A program made the position numbers and the translations under genes. Below, in pieces: positions 1-9,090 of a stretch of 64,000 nt of DNA; the first letter of the stretch is position 1; each line of letters starts with the position of its first letter. Source of the stretch: Octadecabacter ascidiaceicola (GTDB lineage: Bacteria; Pseudomonadota; Alphaproteobacteria; Rhodobacterales; Rhodobacteraceae); NCBI RefSeq assembly GCF_900185015.1, contig NZ_FXYD01000004.1:394490-458489 (forward strand), given 5' to 3'. The notes under the pieces are model-generated. The model ran no database searches. It saw only the letters and a list, made by a program, of their open reading frames with translations, and was not told where the DNA came from.

Positions 1-510
1 CATTTCTACCCTGAGATCATCGATCCCGAGACCGGCGAAGTTCTGCCTGATGGTGAAATGGGGGAATTGGTGTTCACAACGATCACCAAAGAAGGCCTGC
101 CGATGATCCGCTATCGTACCCGCGATTTGACTCGTTTGTTGCCAGGATCAGCCAGATCAATGCGGCGAATGGAAAAAATCACGGGCCGGTCAGATGACAT
201 GATCATTCTACGTGGCGTGAACGTCTTTCCTACTCAGGTAGAGGAACAGGTGCTTTCCATCCCTGAACTTGCGCCTCATTTCCAGATCACTTTGTTCCGC
301 GAAGGCCGCATGGACGCGATGGCAATTAATGTCGAAGCTGCGACAGGTGCCGAGGGCGATGCCACACGTGAGATGGCAGGCAAGCTCTTGTCTAAGAAGA
401 TCAAAGATGTTGTAGGGATTTCGACAAAAGTTACGGTCGGTGAGACGGGAACGGTTGAGCGCAGCCAAGGTAAAGCTCGGCGCGTCGTTGATAACCGCCC
501 CAAGGAGTAA
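1..510 (+). CDS. paaK: Phenylacetate-CoA ligase, C-terminal part (5' end outside window)
   Basis: The reading frame is open from the first base and ends with TAA at 508-510, so this is the C-terminal ~169 residues of a longer protein (family length about 435). It would convert phenylacetate, CoA and ATP to phenylacetyl-CoA in the cytoplasm, the first step of the aerobic phenylacetate pathway. The visible part has the adenylate-forming C-terminal domain: the YRTRDLT hinge region, then GRSDDMIILRGVNVFPTQVE, which is characteristic of PaaK. A TetR-family gene follows after 5 bases, and paaABCDE lie nearby on the other strand, which supports the assignment. The family call is secure; only the missing N-terminus is unseen. 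Confidence 0.93.
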   Translation, partial: HFYPEIIDPETGEVLPDGEMGELVFTTITKEGLPMIRYRTRDLTRLLPGSARSMRRMEKITGRSDDMIILRGVNVFPTQVEEQVLSIPELAPHFQITLFREGRMDAMAINVEAATGAEGDATREMAGKLLSKKIKDVVGISTKVTVGETGTVERSQGKARRVVDNRPKE

Positions 511-515
511 ACTGG

Positions 516-1121
516 ATGGTCAGATCCAAAGCAAAAGATCACGACAGCAAGCGCCAACATATCCTCACGGTGGCTGCGGAAGTCTTTGCACGTGAAGGAA
601 TTGCTCGTGCCTCGATGAGTGAAGTGGCGCGCGCCAGCGGCATTTCCAAAGCGAATATCTATCACTACTACGATAGCAAAGATGAGCTGATCTTTGACAT
701 TCTGGACACCCACTTGTCGCAACTTCGGAACTGGGTTTGTGGCATTGACCTGTCTGGCCAAACCCCTGCCGAACGTCTGCATACCCTGACGCGCGAGTTT
801 TTGCTGGCCTATGATGGTATGGACAATGAACACAAAATTCAAAGTGAAGGTCTGCCGCACTTAGAGGAAAGAAAACAAGGTATCCTCAAGGGGTATCAAC
901 ACGATCTTGTTGATCTGGTGAAGCAAGTGCTACGCGATTGCGCCCCTGAAACATTGGGGCAAGACGAGACCAAGTGCCGCGATGTTACTATGTCCGTCTT
1001 TGGGATGCTGAACTGGCTCTACATGTGGAATCCTGATGCAACGAAAGACGACCGGATAGCCTATGCGGCGACAGTTGCCGATCTCGCGCTTTATGGATTG
1101 CAATCGCCTGCATCTGCTTGA
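516..1121 (+). CDS. TetR/AcrR family regulator, PaaR-like
   Basis: A 201-residue TetR-family repressor. The N-terminal helix-turn-helix lies at about residues 12-57 (ASMSEVARASGISKANIYHY, then YDSKDEL); the rest is the family's all-helical ligand-binding domain. It starts 5 bases after paaK and is probably co-transcribed with it. Known TetR-type PaaR proteins respond to phenylacetyl-CoA and repress paa genes. That role is inferred here from position, since the ligand domain does not reveal its ligand. A TetR-type palindrome around 1159-1172, just downstream of this gene and upstream of the TRAP operon, is the likely target. The regulator class is certain; the effector is not. Confidence 0.88.
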   Translation: MVRSKAKDHDSKRQHILTVAAEVFAREGIARASMSEVARASGISKANIYHYYDSKDELIFDILDTHLSQLRNWVCGIDLSGQTPAERLHTLTREFLLAYDGMDNEHKIQSEGLPHLEERKQGILKGYQHDLVDLVKQVLRDCAPETLGQDETKCRDVTMSVFGMLNWLYMWNPDATKDDRIAYAATVADLALYGLQSPASA

Positions 1122-1158
1122 TCACAAGATAAAGCGTAACAGGCTAATCACATAATTG

Positions 1159-1172
1159 ACTGACCGGTCGGT
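1159..1172. promoter_or_regulatory. Palindrome, probable TetR-type operator
   Basis: The sequence ACTGACCGGTCGGT contains a perfect 8-bp core (GACCGGTC, 1162-1169) and is symmetric at 12 of 14 positions. It lies 57 bases before the TRAP binding-protein start codon and 38 bases after the TetR gene. GACCGGTC-type inverted repeats are common TetR-family operators, and the position suits control of the TRAP operon by the adjacent regulator. Binding is inferred from sequence and position only. Confidence 0.6.
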
Positions 1173-1228
1173 TTATGTAGACTTGAGAAAGTGCAGGGCG
1201 AGTCGGCCCCGCAACAAGGGAGGATATT

Positions 1229-2242
1229 ATGAATACGAAATCAGGAATGCTCGCGGCGATTGCTGTGACACTTGCAAGCGCGACAACTGCGTTGGCCGAA
1301 AAAGAGATGGTCATCTCATCTTGGTTGCCACCATCACACATTATGAACGACACTGTTTGGCCTGAGTTCATCAGCCGGATCGAAGAAGCGACTGAAGGTC
1401 GCGTGACAGGCAAGGTTGAGTATCAACTTGCGTCACCTCCGTCCCAGGCTGATTTGATCGAAGATGGCGGTGCCGATGCCGCGTGGATCTTCCACGGCTA
1501 CAACCCTGGTCGTTTCGTTACAACAAAGATGATCGAAATTCCGGGCCTTGTAGGTGACTCTGCTGCGGCATCCGCTGCACATTGGCGTGCACACGAAGAA
1601 GTTCTTGGCGCGGCCAATGAGCATGACGGTGTTGTACCTGTTGCTATGATGGTTCACGCGCCTGGCATGCTGCACCTGTCTTCAGAAATCAGTTCCCTTG
1701 ACGATGTTACGGGCCTGAAGATCCGTTCAGGTGGCGGCGTAATGGGTGACGTTCTTGCCGGTCTTGAAATGGCTGGCGTTCAGGTGTCTGCACCGAATGT
1801 TTACGAGACTGTTTCGAACGGTGTCGCAGACGGTACGTTCTTTCCGGGTGACACGATCGCGATCCTGCGTTTGACTGAAGTACTTCCTTACACCTACCGT
1901 GTTCCTGGCGGCTTCTACCGTGGATCATTCTCGATTGTCATGAGCGAAGAGTTCTTGGAAGAAATTGGTGAAGAAGATGCTGCCGCAATCCAAGCCGTCC
2001 TCGGCGAAGACTTCTCAGCATTTGCTGGCGCAGCTTGGGATGAGGGCAACGAACGTGGTCTCAACGCTCAGATGGAATCCGGTCAGGTCGTTGACCTTGA
2101 GGGTGACGCTGCAGCACGGTTCACAGCGCTTGTTCCTCAAATTCAAGCGTCAGTTCTTGAAGAAGTGACTGCCAAAGGCGTGGACGCAGAAGCTGCGCTT
2201 ACGATTATTCGCGACACTATGGCCGAATACAGCAGCAAATAA
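1229..2242 (+). CDS. TRAP transporter periplasmic substrate-binding protein (DctP type)
   Basis: A 337-residue DctP-family extracytoplasmic binding protein. Residues 1-23 form a signal peptide ending in TALA, and the mature part has the family pattern of long alternating alpha/beta segments, including LDDVTGLKIRSGGGVMGD and the PNVYETVSNGVADGTFFPGD region that contributes to carboxylate binding. A clear ribosome-binding site (GGGAGGATATT) precedes the ATG. The TAA stop abuts the ATG of the small permease, so the three TRAP genes form one operon. Family members bind organic acids. With paaK upstream and the epoxidase genes opposite, phenylacetate or another aromatic acid is a reasonable but unproven substrate. 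Confidence 0.9.
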   Translation: MNTKSGMLAAIAVTLASATTALAEKEMVISSWLPPSHIMNDTVWPEFISRIEEATEGRVTGKVEYQLASPPSQADLIEDGGADAAWIFHGYNPGRFVTTKMIEIPGLVGDSAAASAAHWRAHEEVLGAANEHDGVVPVAMMVHAPGMLHLSSEISSLDDVTGLKIRSGGGVMGDVLAGLEMAGVQVSAPNVYETVSNGVADGTFFPGDTIAILRLTEVLPYTYRVPGGFYRGSFSIVMSEEFLEEIGEEDAAAIQAVLGEDFSAFAGAAWDEGNERGLNAQMESGQVVDLEGDAAARFTALVPQIQASVLEEVTAKGVDAEAALTIIRDTMAEYSSK

Positions 2243-2743
2243 ATGAAGCATACATTGCAGCGGGCAAGCCATTGGCTTGCCCGCATTTGTCTAATCCTCA
2301 GTGCAACGTCGTTGATGTTGCTCATGTTTCTGACGGTTGCCGAAGTGATCGCCAGATACGGCTTTAACGCGCCAATTTTCGGACGTCAGGATTTGGCGCA
2401 AATTCTGCTGGCCTGTTCGATTTTCTTTGCGGTTCCGGTCGTAACCCTGCGCAATCAGCAGATCGATGTGGATTTGTTGGACTTCCTTTTTTCATCACGG
2501 TTCGCGTTCTGGCGCGATCGCGCGATTCAGGCGCTGACGGCGACGTCTCTTTTGACGATGGGCGTATGGTTGTTTGAGCGTACAGAAAAAGCGCTTAGCC
2601 GTGGCTCCGCAACTGAGCTGTTGTTTCTACCAAAGTATCCCATCATCGGATTCATCGCCTTCATGGTGTTTGTGACCGGATTGCTCGTTGCATTGCGGTG
2701 CGTGTACCAAATCTTCCAAGCCCGACGAGGTGACTACGAATGA
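2243..2743 (+). CDS. TRAP transporter small permease subunit (DctQ type)
   Basis: A 166-residue inner-membrane protein with about four hydrophobic segments (near residues 10-35, 48-70, 88-112 and 130-155), matching the DctQ family in length and layout. DctQ proteins associate with the large DctM subunit of the Na+-driven TRAP permease. The ATG follows the binding-protein TAA with no gap, and the stop overlaps the next start by 4 bases (ATGA), so translation is probably coupled across all three genes. Confidence 0.9.
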   Translation: MKHTLQRASHWLARICLILSATSLMLLMFLTVAEVIARYGFNAPIFGRQDLAQILLACSIFFAVPVVTLRNQQIDVDLLDFLFSSRFAFWRDRAIQALTATSLLTMGVWLFERTEKALSRGSATELLFLPKYPIIGFIAFMVFVTGLLVALRCVYQIFQARRGDYE

Positions 2744-4074
2744 CTTTTGCGCTGATTGCTTTCGTTATTGTTATCGGCCTCGTTTTAATACGGGTTCCAA
2801 TTGGCATCGCCATGGGGTCAGTCGGCGCGATTGGTTTTGTCATCTTGCGGGACGGGCGCTGGTCTGCGGGGCTGGGCCCAGCTGCGGATTCCATTTTGGA
2901 TGTCGCCCAAAACGATGCGCTGTCGGTGATCCCATTGTTCATTCTGATGGGCATGATCATCGCACAGAGCGGCATGGCCCACGATCTTTACCGCGCCGCC
3001 TATGTCTTGGTTGGTCGCTTGCCGGGTGGGCTGGCTATGTCGACGATTTTGGCATGCGGTGGCTTTTCTGCAGTATCTGGATCGTCTCTGGCAACAGCGG
3101 CGACAATGTCAAAGGTCGCCCTGCCGTCGATGCGTAAATTTGGCTATCACGATAGCCTGTCCACGGCCTCAGTTGCGGCTGGTGGGACATTGGGCATTCT
3201 GATCCCGCCGAGCATTATCCTAATTATCTACGGGTTCCTAACAGGCCAATCGATCGGCAAGTTGTTCCTTGCGGGTATCCTTCCGGGTCTTCTCGGTATT
3301 CTGCTTTATCTGGGCGCTGTTGCCTTCGTTGTTTGGCGTAAGCCGGAAGCGGGACCCGCAGGTGAACGCATGGAATGGGCGGAGGCGAAGGGCTGCATTT
3401 ACCGCGTTATTCCAATCCTTGTTCTTTTCGTGATCATTATCGGTGGCATCTACGGGCAGGTCTTTACCGCAGATGAGGCTGCCGGTGTGGGCGCGTTCGG
3501 CGCGATTGTTATTTCGGTTATGATTGGGCGGTTCTCTTGGAAAGGTCTGATTGAGGCCCTGTCGCAAACCGTGCGTACATCGGTTGGCCTATTCGTGCTT
3601 CTGATCGGGGCGGACATCTTTAACCGCCTTATCACGCGCGCGGGTTTGACGGATGATCTTTTGAACTTTCTGCAGAACGCAGGATTGGAACCCTTCGCAG
3701 TGCTTGGCGTAATTGTACTGATCTATTTGGTGTTGGGTGCTGTCTTTGAAAGTCTGTCGATGATTACTTTGACGGTGCCGGTCTTTGCGCCGTTGATCGC
3801 ATCGCTTGGATTCTTCGAAGCGGACCCGAGCGGTGAGATGGCCCTCATCTGGTTTGGTATCATCGTTGTGGTCGTGACCGAGATTTCGTTGATCACACCG
3901 CCAATTGGATTGAACGTATTTGTGTTGCGATCAGTGGTCACCGATGTGTCCGCAGCAACGATCTTTAAAGGCGTTACACCCTTCTGGGTCGCTGACATCA
4001 TCCGGTTGATCTTGTTGATCGCACTACCGTTCTTCGCCCTCGTATTGCCCATGGGCATTTGGGGATTTGGGTAG
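2740..4074 (+). CDS. TRAP transporter large permease subunit (DctM type)
   Basis: A 444-residue polytopic membrane protein of the DctM family, which forms the ion-coupled translocation pathway of TRAP transporters. Family patterns are visible: an N-terminal segment with RVPIGIAMGSVG, a glycine/serine-rich region (ACGGFSAVSGSSLATAATMS), the IPPSIILIIYG motif, and near the C-terminus ITPPIGLNVFVLRSV. It overlaps the small subunit by 4 bases. Only 34 bases separate its stop from the stop of convergent paaE, and I see no convincing hairpin between them. Substrate specificity cannot be read from the permease. Confidence 0.92.
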   Translation: MTFALIAFVIVIGLVLIRVPIGIAMGSVGAIGFVILRDGRWSAGLGPAADSILDVAQNDALSVIPLFILMGMIIAQSGMAHDLYRAAYVLVGRLPGGLAMSTILACGGFSAVSGSSLATAATMSKVALPSMRKFGYHDSLSTASVAAGGTLGILIPPSIILIIYGFLTGQSIGKLFLAGILPGLLGILLYLGAVAFVVWRKPEAGPAGERMEWAEAKGCIYRVIPILVLFVIIIGGIYGQVFTADEAAGVGAFGAIVISVMIGRFSWKGLIEALSQTVRTSVGLFVLLIGADIFNRLITRAGLTDDLLNFLQNAGLEPFAVLGVIVLIYLVLGAVFESLSMITLTVPVFAPLIASLGFFEADPSGEMALIWFGIIVVVVTEISLITPPIGLNVFVLRSVVTDVSAATIFKGVTPFWVADIIRLILLIALPFFALVLPMGIWGFG

Positions 4075-4108
4075 GCTAAACCGGATCTAGTTAGTGAGGT
4101 CGGCCCTG

Positions 4109-5179
4109 TTAGTGGCCAGCCTCATCATAGTCCCAGACGACCTTTTTGCTTGAAACCGGATAGCACTGGCACGTCAGCACAAAGCCTGCGTCGACTTCGT
4201 AGTCTTCCAGTGCATGGTTGGCGACCATCTCGACATCGCCCTCAAGCACTTTGGCTTTGCAGGTTGAACACACGCCCGCCTTACATGCGAATGGCGCATC
4301 GATGTTGTTGGCAATTGCTGCTTCCAAAAGGCTGGTCTTAGGCGGAATGACAAACGACCGCGCCTCCCCACCAATGGTAACACGACCAGCAACACCATCT
4401 TCCATTTTGGAATCGTCCGCGATGGGTTCTGGCAAACGGCCAGGCTGAGAGGAGGCAAAAAGCTCAAACCGGATTTGATCTTTCGAAAGCCCATGCGCTT
4501 CCAACGCTTCGGAGATCGCCAACATCATCGGCTCAGGTCCGCAGATGAAGGCCATGTCGACGGTTGTGATATCGATCCAGTTCTTAAACAGCGCCGCGCA
4601 TTTGTCGCCATCAACACGGCCATGGAATAGGTCAATGTCTTGGCTGTCATCTTCTAGAACGTGGATCAAGTTGAAGCGGCCTAAGTATTGGTTCTTCAGA
4701 TCTTCCAGCTCCTCGCGGAACATGATCGTGTTGGGATTGCGGTTGGCATAGACCAGTGTGAACTGCGCATCGGGTTCTTCTTTCAAACCTGTCCGTATGA
4801 TCGACAGAACTGGTGTGATGCCAGACCCGCCTGCAAACGCCAGATAGTGCGGGTCATCGCATTTGGCTTCGGCAAAGAAATTGCCCATTGGCGGCATTGC
4901 TTCGACTGTATCGCCAATCGCCAGATCCGTGTTTGCCCACGTAGAAAAAGCCCCGCCGGACACGCGCTTGATCCCGATTTGCAGCACGTCGTCTTGCTGC
5001 CCGGCACAGATCGAATAAGACCTTCGAAGTTCTTGCCCGTCAAAAGCACGTCGGAAGGTCAAATACTGGCCTTGGGTGAAGTCGAACGCGGCCCCTTCCA
5101 CAGGTTGCAGCGTGACGACAACCGCATCGCGGATCGTTTTTTCAATTTGCGTGACGGTGAGCGGTTGGAACTGAGTCAT
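4109..5179 (-). CDS. paaE: Phenylacetyl-CoA 1,2-epoxidase reductase subunit PaaE
   Basis: A 356-residue electron-transfer subunit that passes electrons from NAD(P)H to the di-iron PaaA subunit. The N-terminal ferredoxin-reductase module has the FAD motif RRSYSI (about residues 52-57) and the nucleotide-binding motif AGGSGITP (about 117). The C-terminal plant-type [2Fe-2S] domain has CKAGVCSTCKAKV and a distal Cys in TCQC. It is the last gene of the minus-strand thiolase-paaABCDE operon, 10 bases after paaD. An AAGGT element precedes the ATG. Length and domain order are those expected of PaaE. Confidence 0.95.
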   Translation of the reverse strand: MTQFQPLTVTQIEKTIRDAVVVTLQPVEGAAFDFTQGQYLTFRRAFDGQELRRSYSICAGQQDDVLQIGIKRVSGGAFSTWANTDLAIGDTVEAMPPMGNFFAEAKCDDPHYLAFAGGSGITPVLSIIRTGLKEEPDAQFTLVYANRNPNTIMFREELEDLKNQYLGRFNLIHVLEDDSQDIDLFHGRVDGDKCAALFKNWIDITTVDMAFICGPEPMMLAISEALEAHGLSKDQIRFELFASSQPGRLPEPIADDSKMEDGVAGRVTIGGEARSFVIPPKTSLLEAAIANNIDAPFACKAGVCSTCKAKVLEGDVEMVANHALEDYEVDAGFVLTCQCYPVSSKKVVWDYDEAGH

Positions 5180-5189
5180 GTCGTGTACC

Positions 5190-5660
5190 TTAGATACATT
5201 TGAAATAGTCGAAGGGTTCTAGGCATTCAGCGCAGCGCCATTGCGCCTTACAGGGGGTCGAACCGAATTGGCTGACGCGCTCCACCGCCTCTGATTTACA
5301 GCGGGGACAGCGTTCTGGTCCGCCCGCGGCTCGAGGTGGTGCGATACCGTAGCTTTCCAGCCGCGCACGCCCCTTTTCCGAAAGCCAATCTGTCGTCCAA
5401 GCTGGTGCGATCTGGGTTTTCAAACTGATTTTCTTGATGCCTTGTTTGGCGAGTGCGGTCTCAATGTCCATCGAGATCACTGCCATCGCAGGGCAACCTG
5501 AATACGTTGGCGTGACTGTCACCTCGACGGCATTGCTGTCCATGACGTTCACCGCCCGCACAACACCCAGATCAACGACAGAGATCACAGGAATCTCTGG
5601 GTCTGGTACATCTTCAAGCCAATCCCAGACTTGCGCCTCTGAAATACTGGCCAGTGCCAT
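5190..5660 (-). CDS. paaD: Phenylacetyl-CoA epoxidase assembly subunit PaaD
   Basis: A 156-residue protein with an N-terminal MIP18/DUF59 domain (DPEIPVISVVDLGVVRAV, TPTYSGCPAM) and a C-terminal zinc-ribbon-like segment with paired cysteines (CPRCKS, CAEC, FKC). PaaD is required for a functional epoxidase, probably in metal-centre assembly. The frame opens further upstream at a TTG, but the ATG at 5660 is preferred because it forms a TAATG junction with the paaC stop and gives the usual N-terminus MALASISEAQ. It lies between paaC and paaE. Confidence 0.94.
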   Translation of the reverse strand: MALASISEAQVWDWLEDVPDPEIPVISVVDLGVVRAVNVMDSNAVEVTVTPTYSGCPAMAVISMDIETALAKQGIKKISLKTQIAPAWTTDWLSEKGRARLESYGIAPPRAAGGPERCPRCKSEAVERVSQFGSTPCKAQWRCAECLEPFDYFKCI

Positions 5661-6442
5661 TACCAAGCCGCGCCCGGATATGAACGTTGCAAGGTCTGCA
5701 TGGTCGCTAGCATGTGCCCAAGGTGCTCGGTGTGCCGGAACCCAGTCCGCCCACCCGAATGCGCGAACTTGCTATCAGGCAGCGTCAGACAGGCCTGTGA
5801 AAGTGTGCTGTTCACCGTGGTCTCCCAGTCGCCGCGCAATGTCGCGGGCATAGGGGCGACGCCAGCTTCGTGCATCGCTTTATCCACGTCATCTTCGCCA
5901 AAAAGCTCCCCGACATATGGCCAGAGGTAGTCCAAGGCAGATTGCATACGTGCGTTGCTCTCTTCAGTCCCATCCCCCAAGGCGATCACTGTCTCGGTAG
6001 AGCGATCGAGGTGATAGATCGCTTCTTTGACGGACTTAGCCGCGATATCTGCGACATTCTGATTTGAAGACGCACAAAGCGCTGTCAGCCATGGTACTTG
6101 GAAGGCATCAAACAAGAACTGACGCATCAAAGTGCGCCCGAAGTCTTCGTTTGGAACTTCTAGCATCAAGACATTTCGAAAGTCATAAACGTCGCGAAGG
6201 AAAGCCAGATCATTGGCGCTACGGCCTTTGCCCTCGACTTCACCGGCATAGCCGAGCCAAAGCTGTGTTTGCCCGATCAAATCAAGTGCCGTGTTCGTCA
6301 GCGCAATATCTTCTTCAAGGGCGGGGGCCACACCGCACCATTCGGATGTCCGGTGACCTAGAACAAGAACATTGTCGCCTTGCCGCAAGAGGAATTCAAA
6401 GAGCTGGCCGTCAATTTGAGTGGGGTTAGACGTGCCTGCCAT
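5660..6442 (-). CDS. paaC: Phenylacetyl-CoA epoxidase structural subunit PaaC
   Basis: A 260-residue ferritin-like subunit that pairs with catalytic PaaA in the epoxidase. Family marks include an N-terminal FLLRQGDNVLVLGHRTSEWCG and the helix-rich centre with KEAIYHLDRSTETVIALGDG. PaaC is related to PaaA in fold but serves a structural role. The ATG overlaps the paaB stop (TAATG) and the stop overlaps the paaD start in the same way, so paaBCD translation is tightly coupled. Length matches the family. Confidence 0.95.
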   Translation of the reverse strand: MAGTSNPTQIDGQLFEFLLRQGDNVLVLGHRTSEWCGVAPALEEDIALTNTALDLIGQTQLWLGYAGEVEGKGRSANDLAFLRDVYDFRNVLMLEVPNEDFGRTLMRQFLFDAFQVPWLTALCASSNQNVADIAAKSVKEAIYHLDRSTETVIALGDGTEESNARMQSALDYLWPYVGELFGEDDVDKAMHEAGVAPMPATLRGDWETTVNSTLSQACLTLPDSKFAHSGGRTGFRHTEHLGHMLATMQTLQRSYPGAAW

Positions 6443-6726
6443 TACATTTTCCCAACTTCGTCAGGGATGTCGTAAAACGTTGGGTGGCGATACACCTTGT
6501 CCCGGGCAGGGTCGTACATCGGGCCCTTATCAGACGGGCTGGATGCTGTGATTTGCTCGGCTTCAACGACCCAGATGCTCACACCTTCATTGCGTCGCGT
6601 GTAAACGTCGCGCGCGTTCTTGATCGCGTGTTCGGAGTCGGCAGCATGAAGCGATCCAACGTGTCTGTGGCTCATGCCATGCTGACCACGAATAAACACT
6701 TCCCAGAGAGGCCATTCTTTACTCAT
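6442..6726 (-). CDS. paaB: Phenylacetyl-CoA epoxidase subunit PaaB
   Basis: A 94-residue small subunit, needed for the full epoxidase complex. The sequence starts MSKEWPLWEVFIRGQHGMSH, the standard PaaB N-terminus. A longer frame exists to 6771, but the ATG at 6726 gives the family length and lies 4 bases after the paaA stop. It sits in the expected order paaA-B-C-D-E. Confidence 0.95.
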   Translation of the reverse strand: MSKEWPLWEVFIRGQHGMSHRHVGSLHAADSEHAIKNARDVYTRRNEGVSIWVVEAEQITASSPSDKGPMYDPARDKVYRHPTFYDIPDEVGKM

Positions 6727-6730
6727 TTTC

Positions 6731-7708
6731 TTACTCTGCAGCCAAGTTACGCGTGGCTTTTTTCGCGGCATGGGCGGTCATTGCGTCGCGCAACCATGCG
6801 CCGTCGTCCCAAGCTTTTTGCCGGGCAGACAGTCGATCAACATTGCAGGGACCATTCCCAGAGATCACATCAAAGAACTCGTTCCAATCAGGTTCGGTGT
6901 AGTCGTAGTGGCCGGTTTCTTCATTCCATGTCAGCCCCTCATCCGGGATCGTTAGGCCGAGATACTCCGCCTGAGGAACTGTCTCATCGACAAACTTTTG
7001 TCGCAGCTCGTCATTGGTGTTTATCTTGATTTTCCAAGCCATAGATTGCGACGAATGCACGCTGTCTTTGTCCGACGGTCCGAACATCATCAACGCAGGA
7101 TACCAAGTCCGATTAAGTGCATCTTGCGCCATACGCTTTTGCTCGGCATTGCCATTCACCATCGCCATCATGATGTGGAAACCTTGGCGTTGGTGGAAGC
7201 TTTCTTCTTTGCAAACGCGCACCATCGCACGGGCATACGGGCCATAAGATGTACGCTGTAGTGGAACTTGGTTCATGATCGCCGCGCCATCAACCAGCCA
7301 GCCGACTGCGCCCATGTCTGCCCAAGTCAGCGTCGGGTAGTTGAAGATCGAGGAATACTTCATCCGTCCATCGAGCAGCATTTCGGTCATCTCGTCACGC
7401 GACACGCCAAGCGTTTCGGCGGCGCAGTACAAATACAGGCCGTGACCAGCCTCGTCTTGTACCTTGGCCAAAAGGTTGGCTTTGCGTTCCAACGTGGGCG
7501 CACGTGTGATCCAGTTGCCCTCAGGCAATTGGCCTACGATTTCCGAGTGGGCGTGCTGACCGACTTGTCTGATCAAAGTCTTGCGATAGCCTTCAGGCAT
7601 CCAGTCCTTGGGTTCGATCTTTTCTCCGGCATCGATGCGAACCTGAAACGCGGCTAGCTTGGCGGGATCGTCCTTCGTCGCTTCGGACTTAACCATTTGT
7701 GCATACAT
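6731..7708 (-). CDS. paaA: Phenylacetyl-CoA 1,2-epoxidase catalytic subunit PaaA
   Basis: A 325-residue di-iron oxygenase subunit that forms ring-1,2-epoxyphenylacetyl-CoA from phenylacetyl-CoA and O2. Carboxylate/histidine iron ligands are visible in QDEAGHG (residues 84-90) and EESFHQ (168-173), the paired motifs of ferritin-like di-iron enzymes. It is preceded by an AGGAG ribosome-binding site and follows the thiolase stop by 10 bases, making it the second gene of the catabolic operon. The extended N-terminus (about 15 residues longer than the E. coli protein) is usual for alphaproteobacteria. Confidence 0.96.
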   Translation of the reverse strand: MYAQMVKSEATKDDPAKLAAFQVRIDAGEKIEPKDWMPEGYRKTLIRQVGQHAHSEIVGQLPEGNWITRAPTLERKANLLAKVQDEAGHGLYLYCAAETLGVSRDEMTEMLLDGRMKYSSIFNYPTLTWADMGAVGWLVDGAAIMNQVPLQRTSYGPYARAMVRVCKEESFHQRQGFHIMMAMVNGNAEQKRMAQDALNRTWYPALMMFGPSDKDSVHSSQSMAWKIKINTNDELRQKFVDETVPQAEYLGLTIPDEGLTWNEETGHYDYTEPDWNEFFDVISGNGPCNVDRLSARQKAWDDGAWLRDAMTAHAAKKATRNLAAE

Positions 7709-7718
7709 CGTGTCGCTC

Positions 7719-8915
7719 CTATGTCCGTTCCAAAATCAGGGCAGTGCCTTGGCCGACACCCACGCACATCGTGCAAAGTGCGTATCGCCCGCCAGTACGT
7801 TTCAGCTGGTACGCTGCGGTCATGATCAAACGTGCGCCTGACATGCCCAATGGATGACCTAGCGCGATTGCACCCCCGTTGGGATTCACGTGCGGCGCAT
7901 CATCGGCCAAGCCCAGTTCACGTAATACCGCAAGACCCTGGCTTGCGAATGCTTCGTTCAGTTCTATCACATCCATCTGATCAAGGGTCAGCCCTGTGCG
8001 TTCCAGAACCTTTTTCACTGCGGGTACCGGACCAATCCCCATAACGCGCGGCGCGACGCCAGCGGCGGTCATGCCAACGACACGTGCTAATGGTTGCTTT
8101 TTGGCCGCGGCTGCTTCGTCACCTAGGAGCAACGCGGCAGCCCCGTCATTCACACCGGACGCATTGCCGGCAGTAACGGTCTTATCCGGTCCATTCACAC
8201 CTCGGAGCTTGCCGAGCTTGGTAACATCGACACCGGGGCGTGGGTGTTCGTCCGCTTCAAATACAATTGGGTCGCCTTTACGCTGCGGGATACTAACACG
8301 CATCAGCTCATCCGCAAAAAGACCCGCCTCAGCCGCTGCCGCATACTTCGCTTGCGAGCGTGCTGCAAAGGCATCCTGATCTGCACGCGAAACGCCATAG
8401 TCTTCTGCCACGTTGTCCGCCGTTTCAGGCATTGAATCTGTGCCGAACTCTTCGTGCATTTTGGGGTTCACGAAACGCCAGCCAATGGTCGTATCATAGA
8501 CTGCATTGGCGCGTGAAAATGCGGTGTGGGCCTTTGGCATCACGAAGGGTGCACGGCTCATACTTTCAACGCCGCCCGCAATGGCCAACCCGTAGTCGCC
8601 AGCTTTGATCCCGCGCGCGGCCATGCCAACAGCATCCATGCCTGAGGCGCAAAGGCGGTTGATCGTTGTTCCAGGTACCGTTTCGGGCAAACCCGCTAAC
8701 AGTGCCGCCATACGTGCTACATTGCGATTGTCTTCGCCGGCTTGGTTTGCATCGCCAAGGATCACATCATCGACAGCCCCAAAATCCACGTCGGGATTCC
8801 GGCGCTTCAATTCTGCGATTGGCAAAGCTGCAAGGTCATCCGTGCGCATTGAGGATAATGTGCCGCTGTAGCCGCCAATTGGTGTTCTTACTGCGTCGAG
8901 AATATATGCGGTCAT
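7719..8915 (-). CDS. paaJ: 3-oxoadipyl-CoA / acyl-CoA thiolase
   Basis: A 398-residue thiolase. The acyl-accepting Cys89 lies in [11 protein letters not shown], the signature of beta-ketoadipyl-CoA thiolases. The C-terminal motifs [14 protein letters not shown] and [10 protein letters not shown] supply the catalytic His and second Cys. In the phenylacetate pathway this enzyme cleaves 3-oxoadipyl-CoA to succinyl-CoA and acetyl-CoA. The frame runs up to 9080, but the ATG at 8915 gives the family N-terminus [14 protein letters not shown] and has GGAAG upstream. It heads the minus-strand operon. pcaF is an equally valid name by sequence; the paa context favours paaJ. Confidence 0.9.
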   Translation of the reverse strand: MTAYILDAVRTPIGGYSGTLSSMRTDDLAALPIAELKRRNPDVDFGAVDDVILGDANQAGEDNRNVARMAALLAGLPETVPGTTINRLCASGMDAVGMAARGIKAGDYGLAIAGGVESMSRAPFVMPKAHTAFSRANAVYDTTIGWRFVNPKMHEEFGTDSMPETADNVAEDYGVSRADQDAFAARSQAKYAAAAEAGLFADELMRVSIPQRKGDPIVFEADEHPRPGVDVTKLGKLRGVNGPDKTVTAGNASGVNDGAAALLLGDEAAAAKKQPLARVVGMTAAGVAPRVMGIGPVPAVKKVLERTGLTLDQMDVIELNEAFASQGLAVLRELGLADDAPHVNPNGGAIALGHPLGMSGARLIMTAAYQLKRTGGRYALCTMCVGVGQGTALILERT

Positions 8916-8974
8916 TTGTACTTCCGTGAAATCATCCGACGACACTAACACGTTACAAAATCTTTTCAAAATAG

Positions 8975-8991
8975 AAAATGTGTAACATTTT
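8975..8991. promoter_or_regulatory. 17-bp palindrome upstream of the thiolase-paaABCDE operon
   Basis: AAAATGT and ACATTTT form perfect 7-bp arms around a GTA spacer, about 60 bases upstream of the thiolase start. A related half-site (GTTAC followed by AAAA) lies about 20 bases away at 8952-8960. The geometry suits a dimeric repressor or activator at the promoter of the catabolic operon. It does not resemble the GACCGGTC site at 1159-1172, so a second regulator may be involved. No protein can be assigned. Confidence 0.45.
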
Positions 8992-9074
8992 GAAGGCCTC
9001 ATAAGGACTCTCCACTCCTTGCGGAACAAATTGATCCTCTTGCCTGCCGCAATTTCTGCCGATTGAAGTTCTCC

Positions 9075-9090
9075 TTGCAACCGGTTGCAA
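9075..9090. promoter_or_regulatory. Perfect 16-bp palindrome, probable LacI-family operator
   Basis: TTGCAACCGGTTGCAA is fully symmetric around a central CG step, the classic form of LacI/GalR operators. It lies 46 bases upstream of the IolG-like dehydrogenase ATG and so probably controls the sugar/cyclitol operon that follows. No LacI-family gene occurs in the window, so the regulator must be encoded elsewhere. Function is inferred from form and position. Confidence 0.7.

Noticed and set aside
9075..9090. Palindrome as operator of the paa operon
   Set aside because: It is closer to the sugar-operon start and has LacI-type form; the paa side has its own distinct palindrome. The assignment to the sugar operon is more likely, though not proven.
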